Positions 1-8,633 of a stretch of DNA of 64,000 nucleotides are shown here, in pieces. Each line of letters opens with the position of its first letter. The stretch's first letter is position 1. Origin of the DNA: PVC group bacterium (GTDB lineage Bacteria; Verrucomicrobiota; Kiritimatiellia; CAIKKV01); contig CAMDGM010000013.1 of NCBI GenBank assembly GCA_945898015.1, positions 18,532 through 82,531 on the forward strand. The letters are read 5' to 3'. A model generated the notes under the pieces. It was not told the origin of the DNA. It searched no databases and was given only the letters and a program-made list of their open reading frames with translations. The position numbers and the translations under genes were made by a program.

Positions 1-1342
1 CGATATAGAACGAGGCGGGCCGGTCATACAGGAAGGGCCCCAGCACGAGCGCGTTGAACATGACGATGGGCGCGATCAGCGGCAACAGGGTCATCGTGTA
101 CCAGGAGATGACCGCGACCGGGTGCTTGCGGAACATCCACCGTCCGGCGAACAGGAATTCGCGGACCCAGGACCGTTTCCACCGGGCCTGCTGGCGGATA
201 TAGACGCCCCAGGATTCGGGCACGATCGTGGTGGCCAGGGCCTCGTCGTCATAAATAATGCGGTAGTCCCGGAGCAGGTAGTTGGTCAGGCTGCGGTCGT
301 CGCCATAGGTGCAATACCGGCCGAGGAAGCGCTGGTGCAGCCACCGGTCGAGGACGTTCAGGACCACGGATTTACGATACGCCGAAAAACAGCCCGGGCA
401 GCAGCTCACCGCCCCGAACACGCTTTCGGCGGCTTTCATCACCCGGTAGGAGACGAAGTAGCGCACGTCCTGCATCTTCGAAAGGGCGTTGGCCTGTACG
501 TTTTCGACGTCGGTGTGGCCGGCCACGGCGGCGACCGTCGGATCCGCGAGCCCCTGCAGGACTTTGCGGATGGCGCCCGGCATCAGGAAGCTGTCGGAGT
601 CCACATAAACCAGGAATTCCGCGCGGGCCAGCAGGGCGCCGATCGCCATGCCGTGCCGCTTGCCCTTGTTCGTCTCGAAATCGACGAGGGTCAGCGTGGG
701 ATGACGCCCCTGCGCCAGCCGCATCTCCGCCAGCGTGTTGTCCGTGGAGCCGTCGTTCACCACGATCACTTCCAGCCGGTCTTTGGGGTAGCCCTCCTCG
801 TAAATGCGCCCGATCGTTTTGCCGATGGAATCGCCTTCGTTCCGGGCCGCCACGACCACCGCCACGGTGGGGAGAAACCCGACATCCGGCGGGGCCGCAT
901 AAAAGGCCGCGATGATGAACCGGGACAGAATGAACACGCCCACCACGACGCTGTACACGTTGATCCAGGGCTGGTACCAGAAATACTCGACATTGTTCAG
1001 CTTGACCACAATGGCTAAGGCAAGAAGCGCTATGCCGAGCCCGCCGATCAGAAGTTTCAATCCGTTGGAGGAGGCGCGACTTTTTGCGGGGTCGCGTGAT
1101 TTTCCGGCGACCTCCACGGGCTCCGGCGTCTTCGGGGGCACCGCTTCGGTTTCTTCAGCTAACCGGGCCTGGCAGAACGGGCATACGGCAGGGCCTTTCG
1201 AGTGGATGGTGTGGATGCTCATGCGACAGGCTTCACACCGGCAGGTGTGGCCGACCTGAAGCGATCCGGACACGGGGGCCGGACGTCTTACGCCCGGATC
1301 AAGCTCCTGTCGAAGAGACCCGTCCGTTTCCTCCGAACTCAT
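1..1342 (-). CDS. Processive family 2 glycosyltransferase (HAS/chitin-synthase-like) with N-terminal zinc ribbon, partial
   Basis: Inner-membrane glycosyltransferase expected to polymerise an extracellular polysaccharide from a nucleotide sugar. The frame runs off the left edge, so the C-terminal membrane part is not seen; 447 codons are present. From the N terminus: a cysteine cluster C34-x-C36-x2-C39 and C54-x2-C57 that looks like a zinc ribbon; membrane helices at about 95-113 and 128-147; then a GT-A domain with NDGS (196-199), DSD (248-250), CCPG (314-317), GDDR (347-350) and QQARW (384-388). GDDR plus QxxRW is the signature of hyaluronan, chitin and NodC-type synthases; the actual sugar cannot be read from sequence. 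The ATG at 1342 has AGAGG six bases upstream. It is divergent from the small secreted protein at 1558. The cytoplasmic zinc ribbon in front of the first helix is unusual for this family. Confidence 0.85.
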   Translation of the reverse strand, partial: MSSEETDGSLRQELDPGVRRPAPVSGSLQVGHTCRCEACRMSIHTIHSKGPAVCPFCQARLAEETEAVPPKTPEPVEVAGKSRDPAKSRASSNGLKLLIGGLGIALLALAIVVKLNNVEYFWYQPWINVYSVVVGVFILSRFIIAAFYAAPPDVGFLPTVAVVVAARNEGDSIGKTIGRIYEEGYPKDRLEVIVVNDGSTDNTLAEMRLAQGRHPTLTLVDFETNKGKRHGMAIGALLARAEFLVYVDSDSFLMPGAIRKVLQGLADPTVAAVAGHTDVENVQANALSKMQDVRYFVSYRVMKAAESVFGAVSCCPGCFSAYRKSVVLNVLDRWLHQRFLGRYCTYGDDRSLTNYLLRDYRIIYDDEALATTIVPESWGVYIRQQARWKRSWVREFLFAGRWMFRKHPVAVISWYTMTLLPLIAPIVMFNALVLGPFLYDRPASFYI

Positions 1343-1383
1343 GTCTAACCTCTTTTGTAGTCAGCCTGTCGGTCAAACGCAGA

Positions 1384-1404
1384 AACTCAATTTGAATTTG
1401 AGTT
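1384..1404. promoter_or_regulatory. Inverted repeat in divergent intergenic region
   Basis: AACTCAA and TTGAGTT form perfect 7-base arms around a 7-base AT-rich centre. It lies 42 bases upstream of the glycosyltransferase start, in the AT-rich part of the 215-base divergent gap. It could be an operator or simply AT-rich symmetry. No T-run follows either arm, so it is not an obvious terminator. Confidence 0.3.
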
Positions 1405-1557
1405 AGTCCTGTGTATATTTAATTATCCTATTACAAAAGTGGCATAGAAGGCACGGTTTTGTCAATGCAGAAGAGAGGCAAGTCCGGGGCAAATCAATAG
1501 CGGGGATTGCAGGGGCTCGGCTTTTATGATACCATGAAAAAAGAATAGGGAGGCAAT

Positions 1558-2061
1558 ATGAAACGGATTCGGTTTTCATCGTCGGCGATTCTGGTGGCCG
1601 GGGCTATCGGCCTCGTGATGTACGGGACGGCCTGCGAGGTGAATATCGGCAATCCCGCCTCGCCTTCTTCCGGGGGTGGGGATTCAACGCCACGGACGCC
1701 GACCGGAGGGGGCGGAACGCCGACGCCGGATGATGGGGGGACCCCGGGCGGCGGACTCAAGGCGCCGGGCGTGCCAGTTCCGATTTCCCCCGGGAACGGC
1801 GACGCTTTTTCGGGGGCGGGACAAAAGGTGCGCTTCATGTGGACGGATGCGGAAGGCGCCGCGCAGTTTGAAGTGGTCGTTCAGGGGCTGTCCGGCGGGG
1901 GATGGCAGCCGGTGGCGCAGCAGGTGACAGATAATTATGAATTCACGTTGACGATGGACAGCCAGCCGTACACCCAGTATCGCTGGCGCGTGCGCAGTAT
2001 CGGAACGGACTCCCAGACCAGCGCCTTTACGGGGTGGCGCTCGTTCTCGTGGACGCTCTGA
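1558..2061 (+). CDS. Small exported protein with Gly/Pro-rich linker and fibronectin-III-like domain
   Basis: Predicted exported protein of 167 residues, function unknown. A basic N terminus and hydrophobic stretch (about 8-23) end at YGTAC (Cys26), a weak lipobox, so it may be a lipoprotein. Residues about 33-77 are a low-complexity linker of Gly, Pro, Thr and Ser. The remaining ~90 residues, starting at PVPISPGNGD, have the alternating pattern of a fibronectin-III-like beta sandwich and a late YRWRVRSIG strand typical of that fold. AGGGAGG lies just upstream of the ATG. It is divergent from the glycosyltransferase and is followed after 92 bases by the sugar operon. The protein may sit on the cell surface, but nothing shows a binding partner. 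Confidence 0.7.
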   Translation: MKRIRFSSSAILVAGAIGLVMYGTACEVNIGNPASPSSGGGDSTPRTPTGGGGTPTPDDGGTPGGGLKAPGVPVPISPGNGDAFSGAGQKVRFMWTDAEGAAQFEVVVQGLSGGGWQPVAQQVTDNYEFTLTMDSQPYTQYRWRVRSIGTDSQTSAFTGWRSFSWTL

Positions 2062-2153
2062 CCGATGGGATAACGATATCTGTCGGATGCTTGCTTTCGA
2101 AGGGTGTGGTTGTTAGGATTCCGCTTTTATAACCCGCCTGAGAAAGGTGACGT

Positions 2154-3077
2154 ATGCCCCGGCTTTCAACGCGCGAGATTATGCTCCAGGCGGCCCGGAC
2201 CGGGATGGTGGTGCCCGCCTTTAATGTTCCCCATTTGCCGATGATGGAGCCTATTGTGGAGGCGCTCCGGGCGGCCCGCGCGTTTGGCCTGATCCAGGTG
2301 GCCCGCCTGGAGTGGATGAAGTTCAAGTCCGGCAGTCTCAAGGCCATCCGCGACACGTATGCCGGCTGCAAGGACGAACGGTTCACCCGCCTTCACCTTG
2401 ATCATGTGCCGGTGATCGACGAGGATAACCTGACGGTGGATGTCGAGGCCATCATCGCGGAGGCGATGGCGCTGGGGTATGAATCCGTCATGGTGGACGG
2501 CTCCCGCCTCCCGTTGGCCGGCAATATCGAGGCCACGCTCAAGGTGGTGAAGATGGCCCATCTGGCCGGCCTTCCCGTGGAAGCCGAATTGGGCGCCGTG
2601 CTGGGGCACGAATCCGGTCCGCTGCCTCCGTACGAAGAGCTGTTCCTCTCCGGGCGCGGGTTCACCGATCCCGCCGAGGCGAAGCGGTTTGTGGCCGAAA
2701 CGGGCGTGGACTGGCTGTCCGTGGCGGTGGGCAACATTCACGGGGCGATCAGCGGCGCCGCCAAGAGCGCCAAAAAGGTCGAGGCGCGCATCAATGTGAA
2801 GCGGCTTGACTTGATTCGTGCGGCGGTCGGGCAGGTGCCGCTGGTGTTGCACGGAGGCTCCGGCATCCGCAAGGAGTCTATTCTGGCGGGCGTCCAGCAT
2901 GGCATCGCCAAGATCAACGTCGGCACCACGCTTCGCCAGGCGTATGAGGCGGGGGTGGCGGTCTCCGCCGCCGAGGCGCGGCAGCGGACCCTGGCGGCCG
3001 CCACCGCGGTGATCCGGGACGAGTTGGAAATCGCCGGGTCCGCCGACCGGTTGGGAACGGCCGGCGGGATCCTGTAG
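2154..3077 (+). CDS. Class II ketose-bisphosphate aldolase (FBA/GatY family)
   Basis: Zinc-dependent aldolase expected to split a phosphorylated ketose into dihydroxyacetone phosphate and an aldehyde in the cytoplasm. The 307 residues match the usual length of the family. HLDH at 81-84 supplies the catalytic Asp83 and the zinc ligand His84, the same spacing as GatY; further zinc histidines are in GNIHG (about 195) and LHGGSG (about 232), and the phosphate-binding KINVGT follows. AAAGGTG precedes the ATG. It is the first gene of an operon with an isomerase and an FGGY kinase, so its substrate is probably a deoxyketose phosphate rather than fructose bisphosphate. That inference rests on context; substrate-specific residues cannot be judged here. 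Confidence 0.88.
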   Translation: MPRLSTREIMLQAARTGMVVPAFNVPHLPMMEPIVEALRAARAFGLIQVARLEWMKFKSGSLKAIRDTYAGCKDERFTRLHLDHVPVIDEDNLTVDVEAIIAEAMALGYESVMVDGSRLPLAGNIEATLKVVKMAHLAGLPVEAELGAVLGHESGPLPPYEELFLSGRGFTDPAEAKRFVAETGVDWLSVAVGNIHGAISGAAKSAKKVEARINVKRLDLIRAAVGQVPLVLHGGSGIRKESILAGVQHGIAKINVGTTLRQAYEAGVAVSAAEARQRTLAAATAVIRDELEIAGSADRLGTAGGIL

Positions 3078-3125
3078 GCGGAATTCAGGAATCAGTAATT
3101 ATTCGGAAACGGGAGGAAGCGGGAT

Positions 3126-4532
3126 ATGGCAGTGGCAAAGACGACGTTCGCGGTGTTTTTCGGAAATCGTGGTTTTTTTCCGGCCTCTCTGCAGGCCGGC
3201 GCCCGTGCGGAGATGACGGCCGCGCTCAAGGCGCGCGGGTATAAGGCGCTGATGATGGATCCGTCGCTGACCCGCCATGGCGCGGTCGAGACCCCCGCCG
3301 AGGGCGAGAAGTTTGCGGCATTCCTGGCCCGGAACCGGGGCAAATTTGGCGGCGTCATTGTCTGTCTGCCGAACTTCGGCGACGAAACGGGCGCCATTGC
3401 GGCGTTGCGCGACTGCGGCGTGCCGATCCTGATCCAGGCTTTTCCCGACGAGCTCGACAAGATGGCCCCCGCTGTTCGGCGCGATGCCTTCTGCGGCAAG
3501 TTTTCGATCATGGACGTGTTCGTCCAGTATGGCCTGCCGTTCACGGTTCTGCCTCCGCACACCGCGCATCCCGGCAGCGCCGCCTTTGCCGCGCAGCTGG
3601 ATTACTTCGACCGCCTGTGCCGCGTGGCAAACGGGCTCAAGCGCTTCACGGTGGGCTCGGTGGGCGCGCGCACCTCGGCGTTCAAGACCGTGCGGATCGA
3701 CGAGATCGCGCTGCAGCAGCACGGGATCACGATGGAGACCTACGACCTGTCGTCGGTGTTCGCCAAAATGGGCGCCCTCAAGATGGCGGATTCCGTGGTG
3801 AAGGCGAAGGCAAAGAAGCTGGCCTCGTATGCCTGCTGGAAGCGCGCGCCGGCGCGCGCCTTCGATCAGCTTGTCCGGCTGGGCGTGGTGCTCGACCGGC
3901 TGGTGGAGGAGGACGGCCTCGATTGCCTGGCGGTGCGGTGCTGGGTCGAGATGCAGCAGCAGCTGGGCATTTCGCCCTGCGTGTTGCTGTCCGAGATGAA
4001 CGAGCGCGGCATTCCGACGGCCTGCGAAGTGGATGTCGGCAACGCGGTGATGATGCGCGCCCTGCACCTGGCCACGGGCGGGGCCCCGACCTGCCTTGAC
4101 TGGAACAACAACTACGCGGACGAGGGGGACAAGTGCATCCTGTTCCACTGCGGACCGGTGCCGTCCAGCCTGATGACCGCGCGCGGGGACATTCAGGACC
4201 ACGCCATTCTCGCCAACGCGGTGGGCAAGGGCAAGGCGTTCGGTTGCAACGTGGGCCGGATCGCGCCGAATCCCTTCACCTACGGCAGCCTCTTGACGCG
4301 TGACGGGAAGCTCTGTTGCTACCTGGGCGAAGGGCGCTTCACCGCCGATCCCGTGCCGGCCGACTTCTTCGGCTGCGCCGGGGTGGCGGAAATTTCCAAC
4401 CTCCAGGTCAAGCTTCAGACCATCGGTTACCAGGGGCACCGCCACCATGTCAGCGTGGCCGCGGGCCTGGCCGCCGAGCCGACGTGCGAGGCGATGACGA
4501 AATACCTGGGCTACGACGTCACCCTGCTATGA
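3126..4532 (+). CDS. L-fucose/L-arabinose isomerase-like protein
   Basis: Cytoplasmic protein of 468 residues with the FucI/AraA type of fold, expected to interconvert an aldose and a ketose using a metal ion. The residues of the metal site are recognisable: Glu in CWVEMQ (about 274), ACEVDVGNA (about 299-307) and FHCGPVP (about 341), matching the Glu/Asp/His ligands of fucose isomerase. The N-terminal half (VIVCLPNFGDE region) corresponds to the substrate-binding Rossmann-like domains. It is shorter than E. coli FucI (about 590 residues), so it belongs to the poorly characterised FucI-like group. Its stop overlaps the kinase start by ATGA. The gene order aldolase-isomerase-kinase suggests a fucose, rhamnose or related deoxysugar. 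Confidence 0.82.
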   Translation: MAVAKTTFAVFFGNRGFFPASLQAGARAEMTAALKARGYKALMMDPSLTRHGAVETPAEGEKFAAFLARNRGKFGGVIVCLPNFGDETGAIAALRDCGVPILIQAFPDELDKMAPAVRRDAFCGKFSIMDVFVQYGLPFTVLPPHTAHPGSAAFAAQLDYFDRLCRVANGLKRFTVGSVGARTSAFKTVRIDEIALQQHGITMETYDLSSVFAKMGALKMADSVVKAKAKKLASYACWKRAPARAFDQLVRLGVVLDRLVEEDGLDCLAVRCWVEMQQQLGISPCVLLSEMNERGIPTACEVDVGNAVMMRALHLATGGAPTCLDWNNNYADEGDKCILFHCGPVPSSLMTARGDIQDHAILANAVGKGKAFGCNVGRIAPNPFTYGSLLTRDGKLCCYLGEGRFTADPVPADFFGCAGVAEISNLQVKLQTIGYQGHRHHVSVAAGLAAEPTCEAMTKYLGYDVTLL

Positions 4533-6022
4533 GTCTGCTTGGCATTGACGTGGGGACCACGGGTTGCAAGGCCACTGTTTTCACGGTGGCCGGGCAACCC
4601 TTGTCTTCGGCTTACCGGGAATATCCCACCCTGCATCCGGCGCCGGACTGTTCGGAGCTGGACAGTGAAACGGTGTGGGCCGCCATCCGGAGCGTGATTG
4701 CGGAGGCGGCGGCGGGCGCGCTCGGCGATCCCGTTTCGGCGCTCAGCGTCAGCTCCATGGGCGAGGCGGTGGCGCCTCTCACGCGGGACCGCCGGCTTGT
4801 GGGGCGGAGCATCCTGTCCTCCGACACGCGCGGCGGCGAGCTGCTGGCGCCGCTGCGCCAGGCTTATACGCCCGAGGCGTTTTACCGGATCAACCCGAAT
4901 ATCCTGGGCCCCAACTATAGCCTGCCCAAGCTCCTGTGGCATCGTGCGAACGAGCCGGCGATGTTTGACCGGGCGGACCTGTTCCTGCTGTGGGGCGATG
5001 CGGTGGGCTATCTGCTGGGCGGCGAGGCGACCGCCTGCCATTCCCTGGCCAACCGCACCTTGCTCTTCGACTTGCGGCGCGGGGATTGGTCGGAGGAGCT
5101 GCTCCGCCTGTCGGGCGTGCCGCGCGGCAAGCTGGGCCGGTGCGTGGCGGCGGGCACCGTGACGGGCACCGTGGCGGCGGGCCTGGCACGCGAGCTGGGG
5201 TTGCCGGCGGGCGTGAAGATTGTGGCGGGCGGCCATGACCAGTGCTGCAATTCGCTGGGCGCGGGAATCTGTTCGGCCGGGCAGGCGGTGTGCGGACTGG
5301 GTTCCTATGAGTGCCTGACCCCGACGTACGACCGCATTCCCGAGCCCGGCCCCATGCTGGCCCGCGGCTTGAACACGGAGCACCACGTCCTGCCGGGGTT
5401 GTATGTCTCGTTCCTGTATAACCAGGCCGGCACGCTGGTCAAGTGGTTCCGCGACACCTTTGCGGCGGGGGAGAAGGCGGCGGCCGGCGGATCGATCTAT
5501 CGGGTGCTGGACGGGGAGATGCCCGTCGCCCCGACGCGGCTGCTGGCGCTGCCGTATTTCGAGATGACGGGTCCGCCGGATTTCACGGCCGATGCCTCGG
5601 GCGCGATTGTGGGGCTCAAGACGGGCACCACGCGTGGCGAGATCTTCAAGTGTCTGTTGGAGAGTATCACGTACTATTTCGTCGACAGCCTGGTGGCGTT
5701 GCGGGAGCTGGGGGTGGATGCCTCCTCCTTTACGGCCACGGGCGGGGGTGCGAAGTCGGACAACTGGCTTCAGATCAAGGCCGATATTTTTGGCGTGCCC
5801 TTCATCCGCCCCAACATGACGGAAGCCGGGGTGCTGGGGGCGGCGATTCTGGCGGGCCTCGGCACGGGTATCTACGCGACGGCGAACGAAGCGGTGGCGC
5901 AGGTGGTGAGTCGCGACCGGGTTTTTGAGCCGGACGCCGGGCGGCATGCAATTTATGTCGAGCGGGCAGCCTTGTATCGGCAGTTGTTTCCGGCCATCAG
6001 CCCGTTGTTGCGGAAGCTATGA
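4529..6022 (+). CDS. FGGY-family carbohydrate kinase (xylulose/fuculose kinase type)
   Basis: ATP-dependent sugar kinase of 497 residues, the usual size for the family. The open frame extends upstream but the protein begins at the ATG in the ATGA overlap, directly followed by the ATPase phosphate-1 motif LLGIDVGTTGCK. GGHDQ near residue 236 carries the catalytic Asp, and ATGGGAKSDNW near 403 is the adenosine-binding motif of the actin-like fold. Stop-start coupling with the isomerase upstream and the MFS gene downstream implies one transcript. The kinase would phosphorylate the ketose made by the isomerase before the aldolase acts. FGGY subfamily specificity cannot be assigned by eye. Confidence 0.9.
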   Translation: MSLLGIDVGTTGCKATVFTVAGQPLSSAYREYPTLHPAPDCSELDSETVWAAIRSVIAEAAAGALGDPVSALSVSSMGEAVAPLTRDRRLVGRSILSSDTRGGELLAPLRQAYTPEAFYRINPNILGPNYSLPKLLWHRANEPAMFDRADLFLLWGDAVGYLLGGEATACHSLANRTLLFDLRRGDWSEELLRLSGVPRGKLGRCVAAGTVTGTVAAGLARELGLPAGVKIVAGGHDQCCNSLGAGICSAGQAVCGLGSYECLTPTYDRIPEPGPMLARGLNTEHHVLPGLYVSFLYNQAGTLVKWFRDTFAAGEKAAAGGSIYRVLDGEMPVAPTRLLALPYFEMTGPPDFTADASGAIVGLKTGTTRGEIFKCLLESITYYFVDSLVALRELGVDASSFTATGGGAKSDNWLQIKADIFGVPFIRPNMTEAGVLGAAILAGLGTGIYATANEAVAQVVSRDRVFEPDAGRHAIYVERAALYRQLFPAISPLLRKL

Positions 6023-7251
6023 GTCCGGATTCCGAGACCAACGTGGGGCGCGGGTCGGCGGCGCGGCGGCGCCTGTGGCTGGCGGCGGCCCTGATTGTCT
6101 TCACGGCGGTGGCGCCGGCGTGCGGGGTGTTGCCGATTTTACGCGGGTCGTTGCAGGCGTATTACGGTCTGTCCAACACCCTGTTCGGTTTCCTGGTCAG
6201 CTTTGGCAGCCTGGCGGGTGCGGTGGGCGCGCTGGCGGCGGGGCCGCTGGTGGATCGGCGCGGGCCGTGGCAGGTGTTCCGGGTGTCGTTGGCGGGCGTG
6301 GCGGCCGGGTATGCGGTGGGCGCGGTGGCGGGCGGGCTGTGGATGATGGTGGCGGCCCTGGCGGTGATTAACTTTTTTTATTACGCCATGGCGCTGGCCG
6401 CGCAAGCCGGGCTGGTGGCGTTGTATCCCGAAAACCGGCGGCGTATCATTACCCTCTATCTGGTGGGCGCCGCTGTGATGGGTATCGTTCTGCCGTTGAT
6501 CGGGGAGTTGCAGCTGCGGGTGGTGGATTCCGGTCGGCTTCCGTTTGGCGTGGTTTTGCACGGTTTTTTTATGCTAGCCAGTGTGTTTCTGTTGGCGGGA
6601 CTATGGTGGATGCGGCAACAGGGGGAACCGGTGGTGAAGGCGCCGGCGGAAGCCGCCGCCGGCGGATCGGGCGTGGTCGGGGGGCTTTGGCTGCTGACGG
6701 CCTTCGTGACGCTGCATTGCTGCAATGATGCGGTGGGCAATGTCTGGTTGCCCAAGATTCTGGCGGGTCCGTCGTATGCGTCCCAGATGATCCTGCCGGG
6801 CACGGTGATGGCGGTCTTTTCGCTGGGGTATTTGGTGTCGCGGCTGGGGCTGGGGCTGTTGCCCGAGCGGAAGTGGCGCCGGCGGCTGCTGGTGGCGCCG
6901 GGGCTCGTGGGCGGGCTGGTGATGCTGGCCGGGTTGCTGACCCGGACGCAGGTGGGCGCGGCGATCGGGTATGTGGCGGGCGGGCTCTGCTGGTCCGTGG
7001 AGTATCCGGTGGCGGTGGCGGCCATGGCCGGGGATCGCCGGTTCGGGGTGGCGATGGGGGTGTTCAGCGTGGCGGGCGGCGTGCTGTGTTTTGTGGTGCC
7101 GACGGCCCTGGGCGGAGTGGTGGACGGCCTTCAGGCGTCGGACCGGGCGGATCAATCCTGGCTTGTGTTGACCGTGTGTGCGGCGGGCTTCCTGGTGAAC
7201 GGGTTGCTGGGGTGGTATTGGGTCCGGCGGTATGGGCGACACTTGGCTTAG
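6019..7251 (+). CDS. Major facilitator superfamily transporter
   Basis: Integral inner-membrane transporter of 410 residues with about twelve hydrophobic helices in two halves. The loop after the second helix, LVDRRGPWQVFR, matches the MFS motif-A region (G-x-L-x-D-R-x-G). ATGA overlap with the FGGY kinase upstream places it in the sugar operon, so import of the sugar catabolised by that operon is the simplest role; this is inference from context. The codon use is very G-rich, like its neighbours. Efflux or transport of another solute remains possible. Confidence 0.85.
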   Translation: MSPDSETNVGRGSAARRRLWLAAALIVFTAVAPACGVLPILRGSLQAYYGLSNTLFGFLVSFGSLAGAVGALAAGPLVDRRGPWQVFRVSLAGVAAGYAVGAVAGGLWMMVAALAVINFFYYAMALAAQAGLVALYPENRRRIITLYLVGAAVMGIVLPLIGELQLRVVDSGRLPFGVVLHGFFMLASVFLLAGLWWMRQQGEPVVKAPAEAAAGGSGVVGGLWLLTAFVTLHCCNDAVGNVWLPKILAGPSYASQMILPGTVMAVFSLGYLVSRLGLGLLPERKWRRRLLVAPGLVGGLVMLAGLLTRTQVGAAIGYVAGGLCWSVEYPVAVAAMAGDRRFGVAMGVFSVAGGVLCFVVPTALGGVVDGLQASDRADQSWLVLTVCAAGFLVNGLLGWYWVRRYGRHLA

Positions 7252-7264
7252 TAAGGAGACTGAC

Positions 7265-7837
7265 ATGGGAACGACCAGCGTGACGATGATCCGGCCGCAT
7301 CTTCGGGACCTTCCGGAGCCGGTCTTTCCCCCGGGCTGGGGCATGCGGGCCATGACCGTGCAGGATATCGGGCTGTGGACGGATATCCAGATCGACGCCG
7401 AACGGTTTCTGACGATCAGGCCCGACCTGTTTCTGAAGGAGTTCGGGAGCGATCTTGAGGCGGTTCCGGCGCGCTGTTTTCTGCTGACCGATCCGCGCGG
7501 GCTTGGCATGGGCACGATCAGCGCCTGGTACAACCGTGATTTCCGGGGCGCGGATGTCGGGCGGATCCACTGGGTGTCGGTGCGTCCTGCCTGTCAGGGC
7601 CGGGGGCTCGGCAAGGCCGAGTTGGCTTATGCCCTGCGCGTGTTTGCGCCATGGCACGACAAGGCCTACCTGGTCACCTCGACAGAGCGGGTGGTGGCGG
7701 TGAAGATGTATTTGGATTTCGGCTTCAGGCCGGACCTGGAACCGGAAGGGGCGCGCGAGTCCTGGACCGCCCTGGCCCGGACGTTGAAGCATCCGCTGCT
7801 GGAAGAGACGCTCGGAGGGGCTTTGCCGGGGGCCTAG
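7265..7837 (+). CDS. GNAT-family N-acetyltransferase
   Basis: Cytoplasmic acetyltransferase of 190 residues. The acetyl-CoA-binding motif A is PACQGRGLGKAEL (about 107-119), and a C-terminal motif B region (VKMYLDFGF) follows. An earlier in-frame ATG at 7232 lies inside the transporter gene; the ATG at 7265 is chosen because TAAGGAG sits six bases before it and the protein then fits the family length. It lies 13 bases after the transporter and is probably the last gene of the sugar operon. The acceptor is unknown; the family acts on amines of amino acids, proteins or small molecules. Confidence 0.82.
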   Translation: MGTTSVTMIRPHLRDLPEPVFPPGWGMRAMTVQDIGLWTDIQIDAERFLTIRPDLFLKEFGSDLEAVPARCFLLTDPRGLGMGTISAWYNRDFRGADVGRIHWVSVRPACQGRGLGKAELAYALRVFAPWHDKAYLVTSTERVVAVKMYLDFGFRPDLEPEGARESWTALARTLKHPLLEETLGGALPGA

Positions 7838-7894
7838 GCCTTTAGGGTGATTGGCTTGGTTGGTTGTGCGGGTTGTGTCGTTTCGGGCGGAAAT

Positions 7895-7963
7895 GGCCCT
7901 GACGGAGCAGGGCCCTCCGAACGGTAGCAAAATATCGGAGGGACACGCTCCGTCGTGTCCGCA
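7895..7963. repeat. REP-like three-hairpin repeat, copy 1
   Basis: A 69-base unit beginning GGCCCTGACGG and ending CGTGTCCGCA. It differs from the other two copies by one base (A for G in the middle loop). It ends 12 bases before the transposase start codon and may overlap its promoter region. It contains three successive inverted repeats: GGCCCT/AGGGCC, CCCTCCGA/TCGGAGGG and GGACACG/CGTGTCC. Confidence 0.92.
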
Positions 7964-7975
7964 GGAAGAAGCGAT

Positions 7976-8455
7976 ATGGAAAGTCAGAAAACCGATCGAA
8001 CGCATCCGGTGCATCTTCCAATTCGGGAATCACCTAACCGCGCGGTAATCATTTATCTCACGGTCTGTTCTGAAAAGCGTAAGCCGGTGTTCTGTCGTTC
8101 CGCCATTCAGGAAACTCTTCTTGCTGCATGGGCAAAGGGGAATGCATGGAGCGTTGGGCGATATGTTTTGATGCCGGATCATATTCATCTTTTTTGTAGA
8201 CCCGCAGGATGGGACATTACTCGGCTTGAAAAATGGGTGAAATATTGGAAATCGTTATGCTCAATGAATTGGCCGTATCCCGAAGAGCAACCTGTCTGGC
8301 AAAGATCGTTCTGGGATACGCAGCTCCGGACTCATGATAAATATGAAGAAAAATGGGAATATGTTCGGAATAACCCAGTCCGAGCAGGATTAGTGAAAGA
8401 AGCGGACGACTGGCTTTATCAAGGGGAAATGTCGGTATTGGATTGGCATGGCTAA
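7976..8455 (+). CDS. REP-associated tyrosine transposase (RAYT, IS200-like Y1 family)
   Basis: Single-strand DNA transposase/nuclease of 159 residues thought in this family to nick and spread REP sequences. The HUH metal motif is His69-Ile70-His71 within MPDHIHLF, and Tyr129 in EYVRNNPVRAGL is the likely catalytic tyrosine before the conserved NPVRAGL block. The length is normal for RAYTs. GTG at 7955 is in frame but lies inside repeat copy 1; the ATG at 7976 with GGAAG upstream is preferred. The gene is bracketed by one repeat upstream and two downstream, the expected arrangement for a RAYT and its REP sites. Base composition is markedly lower in GC than neighbouring genes, consistent with transfer. 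Confidence 0.92.
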   Translation: MESQKTDRTHPVHLPIRESPNRAVIIYLTVCSEKRKPVFCRSAIQETLLAAWAKGNAWSVGRYVLMPDHIHLFCRPAGWDITRLEKWVKYWKSLCSMNWPYPEEQPVWQRSFWDTQLRTHDKYEEKWEYVRNNPVRAGLVKEADDWLYQGEMSVLDWHG

Positions 8456-8462
8456 CCTAGGT

Positions 8463-8531
8463 GGCCCTGACGGAGCAGGGCCCTCCGAACGGTAGCGAAA
8501 TATCGGAGGGACACGCTCCGTCGTGTCCGCA
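8463..8531. repeat. REP-like three-hairpin repeat, copy 2
   Basis: Identical over 69 bases to copy 3, with identity continuing through AGCGGCT to 8538. Stems: 8463-8468 with 8477-8482; 8481-8488 with 8503-8510; 8509-8515 with 8522-8528. The first loop, GACGGAGC (8469-8476), is the exact complement of GCTCCGTC (8515-8522) in the third hairpin, so the two loops could pair. Confidence 0.92.
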
Positions 8532-8564
8532 AGCGGCTGGTAAAGCGGATGCATCTCGGGAGGC

Positions 8565-8633
8565 GGCCCTGACGGAGCAGGGCCCTCCGAACGGTAGCGA
8601 AATATCGGAGGGACACGCTCCGTCGTGTCCGCA
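8565..8633. repeat. REP-like three-hairpin repeat, copy 3
   Basis: Same 69-base unit and orientation as copy 2, 33 bases further on. The shared sequence runs on to 8640 and stops two bases from the AraC-gene stop codon at 8643-8645. As RNA at the 3' end of that minus-strand gene it would be a strong structured tail. Confidence 0.92.

Noticed and set aside
1507..1530. TTGCAG ... TATGAT as a promoter for the small secreted protein
   Set aside because: The spacer is only 12 bases, too short for sigma-70; only the -10-like element is convincing.
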